The translations under genes were made by a program, and so were the position numbers. From Acidobacteriota bacterium (lineage in GTDB: Bacteria > Acidobacteriota > Thermoanaerobaculia > Multivoradales > J023), in contig JAJCXO010000104.1 in assembly GCA_029263395.1 (NCBI GenBank), positions 1-64,000 of the forward strand: DNA of 64,000 nt, read 5' to 3'. Shown piece by piece: positions 1-7,823 of the stretch; positions within the stretch are counted from its first letter, which is position 1, and the number at the start of each line of letters is the position of its first letter. A model generated the notes under the pieces. The model had not been told where the DNA came from. It was given only the letters and a program-made list of their open reading frames with translations, and did no database searches.

Positions 1-118
1 AGCTGGAGGGGGATTCTCTGCCCCCATCAAGGCTCCACCGTTCATCGCCTTGGTCAGGAGGAAGAGAAATCCCCCCTCGATCCCCCCTTTTTCAAAGGGG
101 GGGAAGAAGAGCCTAGAC
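1..118. repeat. GC-rich palindromic dispersed repeat (copy 1)
   Basis: Runs of C and G separated by a short A/T-rich loop (CCCCCC TTTTTCAAA GGGGGG near 85-108) form a hairpin, preceded by a GGAGGGGGATTCTCT-type block at 5-20. The same blocks recur at 15650-15736. The repeat supplies the Pro/Lys/Gly-rich C-terminal codons of the DUF559 gene, so it has inserted at, or been captured into, that gene end. Confidence 0.7.
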
Positions 119-473
119 GCTGGCGTGCGGTCTCATAAATCTGCTCCATAACCGAATCGAGCTGCTTCATGACTTCGAGGTTGGAGAACCTCAGAACCCT
201 CAGGTTCAGCTGCTCCAGCACTCTATCGCGCTCGTGGTCAGCTGCCGCATGATCTGTCTCCCAATGTTGTCCTCCGTCGACTTCGATAACCAAATCAGCT
301 CTCGGGCAATAGAAGTCGACAACGTACTGGTGAATCGGTTTCTGCCGATAAAACTGCAGCCCGAGGATCTGTTTCTTCCGGACCTTACTCCAGAGCACCC
401 GTTCCGCCGGTGTCATGTTGTTCCGCAGGTTGCGGGAACGCTCCTTGTGGTCTTTGTTGTAGGGTAAAGGCAA
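54..473 (-). CDS. DUF559 / Vsr-like endonuclease-fold protein
   Basis: This 139-residue protein has the DUF559 layout: an N-terminal 'MTPAERVLWSKVR' helix, a central 'VVDFYCP' strand followed by 'DLVIEVDGGQHW', and a C-terminal 'LRVLRFSNLEV' strand. The D..EVDG..H residues match the very-short-patch-repair-like (PD-(D/E)XK-related) nuclease fold. The last about 17 residues (SSPPLKKGGSRGDF...) come from a dispersed palindromic repeat and are not part of the domain. Function in the cell is unknown. Such proteins often sit in accessory islands, as here beside toxin-antitoxin genes. Confidence 0.85.
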   Translation of the reverse strand: MPLPYNKDHKERSRNLRNNMTPAERVLWSKVRKKQILGLQFYRQKPIHQYVVDFYCPRADLVIEVDGGQHWETDHAAADHERDRVLEQLNLRVLRFSNLEVMKQLDSVMEQIYETARQRLGSSSPPLKKGGSRGDFSSS

Positions 474-606
474 CGTTAGATATCCAGAGCCATTTATGCT
501 TCGTCGCGAGCGTTCGGTTTACTTCTGATGCACTCGAGGAGAGCCGAAGCGGACTCGTCGTTCAGGACTTGGTCGGCGAGCTTGCCTTCGAAGGCCCACT
601 TGAAGA

Positions 607-672
607 TGGATTATCTCGGCCAGGAAAGCGGACCGCGACGAGGAACAAGACTACTGGAGGCGCAGGAGATGA
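607..672 (+). pseudogene. BrnT toxin C-terminal remnant
   Basis: The reading frame gives RWIISARKADRDEEQDYW before a TGA at 670-672. BrnT RNase toxins characteristically end in an RIISARKAxxxERxxYE block. The TGA overlaps the BrnA start codon as ATGA, the normal brnT-brnA junction. A stop lies in frame at 601-603 and I see no BrnT core upstream in any frame, so only the toxin tail is left. Confidence 0.6.
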
Positions 673-887
673 GAGACCACTACAATTTCTCCGAAATGGA
701 AGGACGCAAGAATCCTTTCACCAAATACCTCAAACAGCCTGTCACGATCAGAATTGATCGCGACACCGTCACCTATTTCAAGGCGATGTCCGAGGAAATG
801 GGGATTCCCTACCAGAGTCTGATCAACTTGTACCTCCGTGACTGCGCGATCCAGGAGCGCAAGCTCAAAATGAAATGGGCTTCCTGA
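669..887 (+). CDS. brnA: BrnA-family antitoxin
   Basis: This is a 72-residue ribbon-helix-helix antitoxin. 'YNFSEMEGRKNPF' and 'VTIRIDRDTVTYFKAMSEEMGIPYQSLINLYLRDCA' are typical of BrnA/CopG-like antitoxins. I chose the ATG at 669 because AGGAG lies just before it and it overlaps the stop of the BrnT remnant. A longer reading from 528 adds residues with no family resemblance. The cognate toxin appears dead, so this may be an orphan antitoxin able to neutralise BrnT elsewhere. Confidence 0.8.
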   Translation: MRDHYNFSEMEGRKNPFTKYLKQPVTIRIDRDTVTYFKAMSEEMGIPYQSLINLYLRDCAIQERKLKMKWAS

Positions 888-1120
888 ACCTCGCACGGGA
901 GTCTGAAGCGCACCGGAGTGGACGCAATCCCTGGCTACCGGCTTCGAACGAAGACCCCGGGGTACTTCCGCAGCGATAGGCCCAGTAGGACGTTCGCATC
1001 TACGCCCGGTTGCGGCGAGAAAACTCTCTGCCAAACTCACGGATCGAGAGCACTGGCCGAAATCGACCCCGGCACCCGGTCGATATTGCCGTAACAGGCC
1101 TGGTGGCCTACGATTGCGGC

Positions 1121-1288
1121 ATGATGAACGATCGGGTGGGATGTTGGATCCGCGATGCGTGGAAGGCTCGGGGCTGGAATCAGAGTCAGGTCGGGACGAT
1201 GGCTGGCGTCTCGCAGGTTCGCGTTTCACAGTGGGAGCGAGGCCAAAACCCTCCCACCGACGAGGAGCTTCGGCTCTGTGCCGAATAA
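1121..1288 (+). CDS. Short XRE-type helix-turn-helix protein, probably truncated
   Basis: A 55-residue reading contains a helix-turn-helix of the Cro/XRE type: 'WNQSQVGTMAGVSQVRVSQWERGQNPPTDEELRLCAE'. The frame stops immediately in a duplicated 'tgtgccgaataagt' stretch that leads into a GTGCCCGGCACC motif. This looks like loss of the natural 3' end at a repeat. Two adjacent ATGs (1121, 1124) could start it. Binding target unknown. Confidence 0.55.
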   Translation: MMNDRVGCWIRDAWKARGWNQSQVGTMAGVSQVRVSQWERGQNPPTDEELRLCAE

Positions 1289-1301
1289 GTGTGCCGAATA
1301 A

Positions 1302-1313
1302 GTGCCCGGCACC
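1302..1313. repeat. GTGCCCGGCACC dispersed motif
   Basis: A palindromic GTGCCCGGCACC lies just after the stop of the truncated XRE gene. Close relatives occur at 2366-2377, 15744-15755, 17137-17148, 19511-19522, 20179-20190 and 38791-38802, all between genes or at broken gene ends. Confidence 0.6.
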
Positions 1314-1426
1314 GTTTTCAGGCTCGAAGAAATTCCCGGGCCGCATCACGGGAGCCCGGCACTTCCGAGAAAGCTTCGAATAAGTACCCGGAACCGTCTT
1401 CAGCAGCTAGGGCATTGGCCCGCCAG

Positions 1427-1900
1427 CTACAGCAATTCGTGGACGGATTCCACGGGCGAGTGATAACCGTGATCGATCATTTGTCGGAGCAGAGCATCCG
1501 CCTGAGCCCCAGTGAGGTGAGCCAATCTCACCAATCGCACCAAGACTCCTAGAGTACCGCTGATCGCGATCCCACTTCGGCCGGCAAAGGTGCGAGCATC
1601 CCGATCATCGGTAAGGACGCGTGCGGGGCGATGGGCCGCTATAGCCAGGCAGGTTGCTTCTCCCTTGTTCAAGTGGCGGAGGAACCTCTGGCAACTCTCC
1701 TCTTCGGCCGCGGAAAGCGACAAGACCGACAACCAGGCCCAATCTGTCTCGGGCACGTGGCCGAGGGCCACACCGGCCAAAAACTCGCCCATTACTTGCG
1801 GGGTAGTCGCAGCTCCAGGACCGAGAGCAAGTTGGAGAAGATCGGCGCGCCTGACCGAGGCAAAATTAGAGAGGACGGTGTTGTCAAGGAGAACAAGCAT
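1427..1900 (-). CDS. PIN-domain toxin, DUF3368 type
   Basis: A 157-residue protein beginning 'MLVLLDNTVLSNFA', the first acidic block of a PIN ribonuclease, with 'GEATCLAIA' and 'VLTDDRDAR' providing later acidic residues. The arrangement matches DUF3368 toxins. These pair with UPF0175 antitoxins, one of which lies 47 bp upstream on the same strand. It probably cleaves RNA when not bound by the antitoxin. Confidence 0.8.
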   Translation of the reverse strand: MLVLLDNTVLSNFASVRRADLLQLALGPGAATTPQVMGEFLAGVALGHVPETDWAWLSVLSLSAAEEESCQRFLRHLNKGEATCLAIAAHRPARVLTDDRDARTFAGRSGIAISGTLGVLVRLVRLAHLTGAQADALLRQMIDHGYHSPVESVHELL

Positions 1901-1947
1901 CAGACGTCAGCAGCCGCAAGCCCAGAGCCGCTCTCGCTGTCCAACGG

Positions 1948-2274
1948 CTAGGGGCTTTCAGCCAGCGGGTCTTCAGAAAACCATGCATCGAGCGCATCCA
2001 CCTCGGCCCGCGCTTCCGCCAAGTTCGAAGATCCCAGGCGCAGAGGCACTCCGAGATCCCGAAAGCGCGCACGTAGCTCGAACTCATGCAACTCCAACAA
2101 CTCAGCCGCCTTGCCAAGATTGATCTCGCGATCCAGGTAGGCACTTACCACGACGGACCATCTCAGCTCACTATCTGCCTTCAACAAACGTGTGATGGCT
2201 TGATCGACGAGTTCAGGTCGAGTCTCGCGAAGCCGCTCCAGATGTTTCATTGCCCATGGTAAGGCTGTAGGCAT
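1948..2274 (-). CDS. UPF0175 antitoxin
   Basis: A 108-residue protein with the UPF0175 core 'SVVVSAYLDREINLGKAAELLELHEFELRARFRDLGVPLRLG', a helix-turn-helix-like antitoxin. AGGAGAG lies about 8 bases before the ATG at 2274, which supports this start. A second in-frame ATG at 2250 is possible. It precedes the DUF3368 PIN toxin and probably forms a type II toxin-antitoxin operon with it. Confidence 0.8.
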   Translation of the reverse strand: MPTALPWAMKHLERLRETRPELVDQAITRLLKADSELRWSVVVSAYLDREINLGKAAELLELHEFELRARFRDLGVPLRLGSSNLAEARAEVDALDAWFSEDPLAESP

Positions 2275-2420
2275 ACTCTTTACTCTCCTGGCGATGGCGG
2301 GAGCCTCTACGGCTCACCTACCGAAGGATAACACGAGCAGGTTGAGCATCACTCTCTGCCGATAGATGCCGGGCACCAGCCCACGGACGAGCGTCAATTG
2401 TTGATCAACGTCGAACCAGC

Positions 2421-2454
2421 GCCTAAAGCAGGACGGCTTCGCCGCCAGCTTAGG
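2421..2454. repeat. Inverted repeat hairpin
   Basis: GCCTAAAGC and GCTTAGGC flank an inner CGGC-TTC-GCCG stem. It lies in the 240-bp gap upstream of the HEPN-like gene. It could be a recombination or transcription structure. No run of T follows, so it is not a standard terminator. Confidence 0.4.
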
Positions 2455-2515
2455 CAAGAACGCTCTGCGACCGGGGCCACTGCGCATTCCGGCAGCGAGA
2501 TCGATAGGATTCGAG

Positions 2516-3064
2516 ATGCCAGAGCATACTGAAGACCGAAGAAGGCTGGATGCAGAGAAGAACCTCCGGCGCCTCGTTATTGCGGAGTCGGATCTATTTC
2601 AGGCGTATCGATTTGCGGACTTGCTGCTCGAATATGAAGATGGCGACGCCAGCAACGAGCAGGACCGCGCCGCAAAGGATCTCGCGACCGCACTCGATAT
2701 TGCGTTAGTCGTTGCGTATTGCCGGCCGTTCCTGAACAGCCAAGGCGGGCAACACGCCAACACTGCGCTGAAGATTCGAAAGCATCTCAGACGAACGTTC
2801 TCAGACCGGGAGAGCAAGCTACATGACAGCATTGTGGAGCAGAGATCCAAAGAGTTCGCTCACTCCGACGCTGACTCCTATTCACCATCGATTTCCAAGA
2901 CGCCTTTCGGGCTTATGCCGATCATGCGCGACCCGTTTCCCTACGTGGATTTTGAACGAGCCAGAGTGATGAAAAACATGATCGCCAAGATCATGCGGTC
3001 CATTGGAGATGAGAATAAGCGGCTGAGCAGCGAGATCCCCATGGGGACGACCATACACACTTGA
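2516..3064 (+). CDS. Putative HEPN-like (AbiU2-type) protein
   Basis: A 182-residue, mostly helical protein. The segment 'LHDSIVEQRSKEFAHSDADSYS' carries an R-x5-H motif with the following 'AHSD', as in HEPN/AbiU2 proteins whose Arg and His form an RNase site. The upstream 'RFADLLLEYEDGDASNEQDRAAKDLATALDIALVVAYCRPF' resembles the first HEPN helices. It stands alone between two gene pairs running the other way. The HEPN assignment is from motif reading only. It could be an abortive-infection type RNase or an inactive relative. Confidence 0.5.
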   Translation: MPEHTEDRRRLDAEKNLRRLVIAESDLFQAYRFADLLLEYEDGDASNEQDRAAKDLATALDIALVVAYCRPFLNSQGGQHANTALKIRKHLRRTFSDRESKLHDSIVEQRSKEFAHSDADSYSPSISKTPFGLMPIMRDPFPYVDFERARVMKNMIAKIMRSIGDENKRLSSEIPMGTTIHT

Positions 3065-3204
3065 GGAGCGATACGAACTCGATGACGTTTGGGCGTTTGC
3101 CAAAGATCCGCGGAGCATCCAGTAAATGTTTTTCTTGCACCTTCTACGCAGAACACTTCGCCTAAACAGCGGCTACGCGCCGCTTGGCCCTGGCCGTTAT
3201 GCAG

Positions 3205-3563
3205 CCTGCAAGGGTCCTTGATCGAGCATGGAAGAAATATCCCCCAAGAAGAGGCTTGAGAAGCTCATGTCTCTCCATTTTACCCTCGAGGGTCGCTGCT
3301 TGCATCTTGAATAGATCGCTGATGCTGGAGATATAGTCCGGAAACTCGACGATCGTCAGCCCTTAGCCGCGAAGGTAGTCTAGGTAGCGTTGCTCGTGTT
3401 CCTCACCTCGACGGACCAGGATGTCAAGCTCGGGATCCTCTCGACGGGGCCTTGCGGTACGGGCTTCCGCAGCGGCGCGCTCGAGTTGGGTCAAGTGCTC
3501 GCAGACGAGGTAGCCCGTAAGGTCGGACACACTGAGAACGAGCTTTCCTTCGATCGTTTGCAT
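3205..3563 (-). pseudogene. TM0106-family RecB-like nuclease, broken
   Basis: The first 66 codons ('LVLSVSDLTGYLVCEHLTQLER...RRGEEHEQRYLDYLRG') match the N-terminus of TM0106/COG2251 RecB-like nucleases. A TAA then interrupts, but the same frame continues sensibly as 'GLTIVEFPDYISSISDLFKMQAATLEGKMERHE' before losing similarity. Intact family members are far longer and carry a RecB nuclease domain that is absent here. It lies 60 bp downstream of the DUF429 gene, as the last gene of the defence operon. It was probably once part of that system. Confidence 0.65.
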
Positions 3564-3623
3564 TCACAGAACCTCGCTGATGGCCAGCCCGAGTCGCCCC
3601 TCCGTCTATAGCACCACCGTGTC

Positions 3624-4502
3624 TTACAGAGGATCCTTCTCTGAGGACGAGAGTGTGAACTCCGACGCCAATGCGAACAACTCCTCCTCTGTAATCGGTC
3701 CGTTCTCGGGCCTTGAGTATCCTGCCCCGGGAAGGGCCATCAAGTAGTCTTGTGAGACTGCCGCTAGGCGCTCGGGCCTTCCTTCGGAGTTCCGGATGAC
3801 GGAAAGATCGCCCCCATGCTCCTTCCAAGCGAGCGCGACCAGTGCCATCGCCATGGAATCGAGGTAGTTGTCGGTCGACACCGAGCCGGTGGCCGGGAGG
3901 TGATGAAGGCGCAGAGCCAGGTTCTGACGTTGTAGGAGGGTGCCGCGAGCCAAGAGTCCGGTCAGCGTCTTCTTGCTTCCAGCCCTTGGCAAAGCGCGCC
4001 CAAGAAGGGCGGTGAACACCAGCTCTGGGTGTGATTCGAGAGTCAATCCCTTGGCGTCGCGGATTCTCTCCGCGTAGTGAATCGCCGGCAGAAGACCCCG
4101 CGCATGACCTCCAGGACCCTTCGCTACAGATCTCCACTCATCTAGCTCTGCTTGAACTGGCGGACCGAAGACTGAGGACTTCAGGCCGCCAAGCCAGACC
4201 TTAGCTCCCTCATCACACGCGCGGCAGACGGAAACTCGACCTTCTTCGGAGGGCAGCCCAATAGGGGCGTCGATGACGACGCAAACGGCTTCTTCGACCC
4301 CTGGAGAACTCGGCGCTTCCTCCGCAGCCAAGTGACTGAGATGGAACTCCTTGGAAGAGTCGGTGCCGAGTCTGCAACAGGCCCAACCCTTCTTGCCATC
4401 GATCCAGTCAAGTCCGAGAACGAAAGCCGACGAGCTGCTGGTCGGTGGAGAACTGCGCTCACTGATTTTCACTCTTCTCCACGATCCGATGAAATCGCGC
4501 AT
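3624..4502 (-). CDS. DUF429-family predicted nuclease
   Basis: A 292-residue protein with the RNase H-like DUF429 pattern: 'FVLGLDWIDGKKGWACCRL' at the N-terminus, 'VCVVIDAPIGLP' in the middle, 'LTLESHPELVFTALLG', and a final 'TDNYLDSMAMALVALAW' helix. The D, D, E/H and D residues in these blocks are the likely metal site. It starts 4 bp after the SNF2 helicase stop, so it is probably co-transcribed and translationally coupled. This suggests the nuclease or effector part of the defence operon. Activity is inferred from fold only. Confidence 0.75.
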   Translation of the reverse strand: MRDFIGSWRRVKISERSSPPTSSSSAFVLGLDWIDGKKGWACCRLGTDSSKEFHLSHLAAEEAPSSPGVEEAVCVVIDAPIGLPSEEGRVSVCRACDEGAKVWLGGLKSSVFGPPVQAELDEWRSVAKGPGGHARGLLPAIHYAERIRDAKGLTLESHPELVFTALLGRALPRAGSKKTLTGLLARGTLLQRQNLALRLHHLPATGSVSTDNYLDSMAMALVALAWKEHGGDLSVIRNSEGRPERLAAVSQDYLMALPGAGYSRPENGPITEEELFALASEFTLSSSEKDPL

Positions 4503-4506
4503 GCCC

Positions 4507-7305
4507 TTATCCTTGGCCGACGAGTCGGCTAGACGGATTCCCGATCTCGACCCACCCGATCAGCTTCGAGGAGTAGCCTCCACTCTCGGGAACCAGCCCT
4601 CGGTGATGCAATTCGCGCTGGATCATGGGCTCGACCGTGTCGCGCAGTAGCTCGCGTCGCAGGTCCGTGGACAGGCTCGATAGGCCAGGCTGCCGTTTGA
4701 GTAGGTCGATACCCTTGCGCTCCAGCTTCGGGATACGGTTACCGGTCTGGCCGATGGCGAGCGGCTTGACGAAGGACCTGTGCTCCCCGCTCTTCCCCTC
4801 CGTGTGGATGAGCCACCACGAGACTACCGCCGGTCCTTCGTTACCTTCGACAGCAACCCCGATCAACTCAGGGTCCAGGCCTTGCCATCGTTTCAACGCC
4901 TCCAGCATCAGTGGATGGTCGAGGCCCATCAGCTCAAGACCTTCTTGCTCGCGCGCGAGGTCCCGATCGGTGGTGAACGTGACCTCCGAGCTGCCGTTCC
5001 GGGACAGGATGGCGAAGGTGTTCTTGTCGAGCCACTTCACCTGCTGGCCGTTCTCAGACATCGCCGCGCAGAGGAACTGGACGATGCGGTCAAAGCCGGC
5101 CTCGACGTTGGCGAACGGCTTGTAGTCTTCGAGCGAGAAGCCGTCGAGATCCTGGAACAGCTCAAAGACAACCTTGCGAGCTTCGCTGGCGTTCGACATC
5201 GCCGCCTCCAACTCCTGCTCCGTCCGGCGCAGCTCGGGGTCGGAAAGCGCCTCTCGAAAGAGAGTGTCGTAGCTCAGGCGCTCGGATAGTTGCCCGAGAA
5301 TCTGTATGCGAAGGTCTTCCGCGACATTGCCGTGCTCATCGAGCTTGCCGAGAGTACGCGCGATTTCCTCGAGTTTGTCCATAAGGAGCAGGAAAATGCG
5401 ACCTTCGATGGTGTCGGACAACACCAAATTGTAGACCTGTGCGGTGTGTTTCTGCCCGTACCGATGAATCCTCCCGATGCGCTGCTCGACGTCCATCGGG
5501 TTCCAGGGCAGGTCGAAGTTGAAGAGGACACGGGCGGTCTGGAGGTTGATTCCTTCCCGGCCTGCGGCGGTGCAGACCAGGACTCGCGGCCCATCCGGCT
5601 TCTTGAAGCGCCGCTCGGCCGCAAGCTTCGCACCATGGTCTCCGCCTCGCAGAACAACAACGCCTTGCCCTGGATAGGAGTGCTCGATCTCGTTGCCGAT
5701 GAGGTCGACTGTGCCGAGGTAGGTCGCAAAGATGACGACTTTCTCCTTGGAGTTCTGTTCCCACAGAGCACCCAGACCGCGCAGGAGTTTTTCCACCTTC
5801 GTTTCGCGTGTCATCGGGAACAGTCTCAACAGGTCGCGGATCCGAAGTCGTTCTTCGGGCAGGGCCAAGCTGACCGCCATAGCAACCGCATCTTCGCCGG
5901 CCGCAGCGGCTTCCTCGCCGGCCGCCGAATCCGAAGCCATTGCAAGCTCATCCTCGTCCATGCGTTTGAGCATGCGCACCTTGAGGTCCGCCAAGATGGC
6001 GTCAACCTGCCCTTTGGAAACAGCATCCTCCTTGGGGAGTCCGTAGTCCTCGTGGATAAGCCTGCGGGCTTCGTCATAGAGGCTGTCCCGAGCATCGATA
6101 TCGAGCATCTGATCTTTGATGATCGCCTCATGTAAGGTGAGCATCAGCGATCGACGGCGTAGCGTTCGGCGAACCGCCGCAAAGCTCGATGCCGCGATCT
6201 TCTGGAAGATGGTCATCACGAAGCCGAGAGCGCGCCCCTGGTTGCCCTGACGCTTGGCGAGAGCAAAGCCTTCCTCCAGGTACTCACGCAGAGCGACATA
6301 GAAGGCGCGCTCGTCATCGGCCATAGTGAACGATTCGGTGTGAACCCATCGGCGGGTGAAGAGCGGCGAGCCATCGGGTTTGCATGCGTCCGCTTTGGTC
6401 CTGCGAAGAGTAACCGCGTTGAGACGATGGCGGTTGGCGACCATCTCTTCAGGCCCGGCAAACAGCGTAGGATTCAACAGCTGGATTAACATCCAGAATC
6501 GGAAGTGATCGCCTTGATGTGGAGTCCCTGAGAGAAGCAGCAGATCGCGAGCGTGGTCCTTGAGCGCTTCTGCTAGTTTGTAGTTCTCTGTCTTTCGGAC
6601 CTTCCGGCCGGAGCGGTATGCCGAAAGGTGGTGCGCCTCATCGAATACAACGAGGTCCCATCTGGGCGCTTCGAGAAGCCGCCGGACGCGAGCCCGGCGC
6701 TTGAGTGTGTCGATGCTGGCGATCAGGCGATCGTGTTTGATGAACGCATTTGATTTGCGATCGGTGACATCGCCCTCGCTGCCGAATACCTCGAAGTCGA
6801 GGTTGAAGACTTCATTTAGCTCTCGATGCCAGTTGTTCACGAGGCCCGCGGGAACAACCATCAGCGCCCGATTGAGCTCTCCTCGGCTCGCCAGCTCACG
6901 CAACACGAGTGCGGTTTCGATTGTCTTTCCGAGGCCGACCTCGTCCGCTACCAGGTAGCGACGAGGTGAAGCTGTCGCGATGCGGTGGGTGAGTACGACT
7001 TGGTGGGGCAGCAGATCGATGGGTGCCGCCGTCAACGCTGCTGCGCTTTCCATCAACGGAAGAGAATGAGCCTCGCACGCAAGCCATGCACGCTTCAGGC
7101 GGGCCTTGCTGGCCTCAACATGACCGAGAACTCGGTCAGTCCAGGAGACAAGGGACGCGAGGGAACTTTCGGGAACTTGCCGCTCTCCGTCCGTGAAGAA
7201 CGCACGGAGATAGCCTTCGCCAGCACGACCCACGACAACGCCCTCGCCGAACTCGGCATGCTGAATGCGTTGGCCCGGCTCAAGGTGTGGCGTCTCTCCC
7301 ATCAT
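4507..7305 (-). CDS. SNF2-family helicase (DrmD/BrxHII-like)
   Basis: A 932-residue SF2 helicase. An N-terminal 'GQRIQHAEFGEGVVV' small beta domain precedes Walker A (DEVGLGKTIE, residues 121-130), DEAH at 222-225, 'SGTPHQGDHF', and a C-terminal helicase half with 'VCTAAGREGINLQ' and 'EQRIGRIHRYGQ' (motifs V-VI). All catalytic motifs are present. SNF2 enzymes of this type occur in BREX type 3 (BrxHII) and DISARM (DrmD). Its start overlaps the stop of the 173-residue gene by 4 bp. Probable role is ATP-driven translocation on invading DNA. Confidence 0.9.
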   Translation of the reverse strand: MMGETPHLEPGQRIQHAEFGEGVVVGRAGEGYLRAFFTDGERQVPESSLASLVSWTDRVLGHVEASKARLKRAWLACEAHSLPLMESAAALTAAPIDLLPHQVVLTHRIATASPRRYLVADEVGLGKTIETALVLRELASRGELNRALMVVPAGLVNNWHRELNEVFNLDFEVFGSEGDVTDRKSNAFIKHDRLIASIDTLKRRARVRRLLEAPRWDLVVFDEAHHLSAYRSGRKVRKTENYKLAEALKDHARDLLLLSGTPHQGDHFRFWMLIQLLNPTLFAGPEEMVANRHRLNAVTLRRTKADACKPDGSPLFTRRWVHTESFTMADDERAFYVALREYLEEGFALAKRQGNQGRALGFVMTIFQKIAASSFAAVRRTLRRRSLMLTLHEAIIKDQMLDIDARDSLYDEARRLIHEDYGLPKEDAVSKGQVDAILADLKVRMLKRMDEDELAMASDSAAGEEAAAAGEDAVAMAVSLALPEERLRIRDLLRLFPMTRETKVEKLLRGLGALWEQNSKEKVVIFATYLGTVDLIGNEIEHSYPGQGVVVLRGGDHGAKLAAERRFKKPDGPRVLVCTAAGREGINLQTARVLFNFDLPWNPMDVEQRIGRIHRYGQKHTAQVYNLVLSDTIEGRIFLLLMDKLEEIARTLGKLDEHGNVAEDLRIQILGQLSERLSYDTLFREALSDPELRRTEQELEAAMSNASEARKVVFELFQDLDGFSLEDYKPFANVEAGFDRIVQFLCAAMSENGQQVKWLDKNTFAILSRNGSSEVTFTTDRDLAREQEGLELMGLDHPLMLEALKRWQGLDPELIGVAVEGNEGPAVVSWWLIHTEGKSGEHRSFVKPLAIGQTGNRIPKLERKGIDLLKRQPGLSSLSTDLRRELLRDTVEPMIQRELHHRGLVPESGGYSSKLIGWVEIGNPSSRLVGQG

Positions 7306-7823
7306 GAGATCCTTGGGTGATACAAGCCGACGTAGGCATCGCCATCGACGTCAGGGTCCGCGGCGTCAGAGATGAGAATCCGCGTAACATCCGACTCAGC
7401 GCCGGCCCAGAGGCATCGCCCTATCGGAAGCCCGGGGACGCTCCTCGATGAGTCGGACTTCCAAAAGTATTCCTCGGTCGCACGGACCATGCTTACGCGA
7501 CGACGTCCCGAGGGAAGCCACAGGATCAGCGCTGCCTGACCCTCATATTCCTCCTGAAAGCTGAGGACAGCTTGCTTCAGATCTGTCTCCAGCCAGACCT
7601 TACCGTCGTCGTCAGTCAAGGCGTCCAGGCATCCCTCCACGCCCGCCACAACGAGTGCGTCGCCCCCGGTACCAGGGAGATCTTCTGGCCACGCGTTCGC
7701 CATGGAGAAGAATTGCCGTATCGAGACGACGCCGGATGGCGACGCCACTTTCGACAACGCGTTGGGATCCCACAATAGTGAGAAGCCCCGTCGCGTCCAC
7801 CCGGAATCTCGGAGTACCCTCAT
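7302..7823 (-). CDS. Unknown 173-residue protein of the BREX-like operon
   Basis: I do not recognise this protein. It is soluble with no signal peptide or transmembrane segment. The readable parts are 'GVVSIRQFFSMANAWPEDLP', 'GDALVVAGVEGCLDALTDDDGKVWLETDLKQAVLSFQEEYEGQAALILWLPSGRRR' and a C-terminal 'DAYVGLYHPRIS'. There is no Walker motif. Four-bp overlaps with the methyltransferase upstream and the helicase downstream mean it is almost certainly made with them. It occupies the place of a small accessory Brx-type subunit. Confidence 0.8.
   Translation of the reverse strand: MRVLRDSGWTRRGFSLLWDPNALSKVASPSGVVSIRQFFSMANAWPEDLPGTGGDALVVAGVEGCLDALTDDDGKVWLETDLKQAVLSFQEEYEGQAALILWLPSGRRRVSMVRATEEYFWKSDSSRSVPGLPIGRCLWAGAESDVTRILISDAADPDVDGDAYVGLYHPRIS

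Noticed and set aside
3160-3202. Integron attC-like structure (GCCTAAAC ... GTTATGC with an inner AGCGGC/GCCGCT stem) after the HEPN-like gene, with a second hairpin at 2421-2454 before it
   Set aside because: The outer boxes do not fit RYYYAAC/GTTRRRY, the two hairpins are unlike each other, and no integrase is present. The site also overlaps the nuclease pseudogene.
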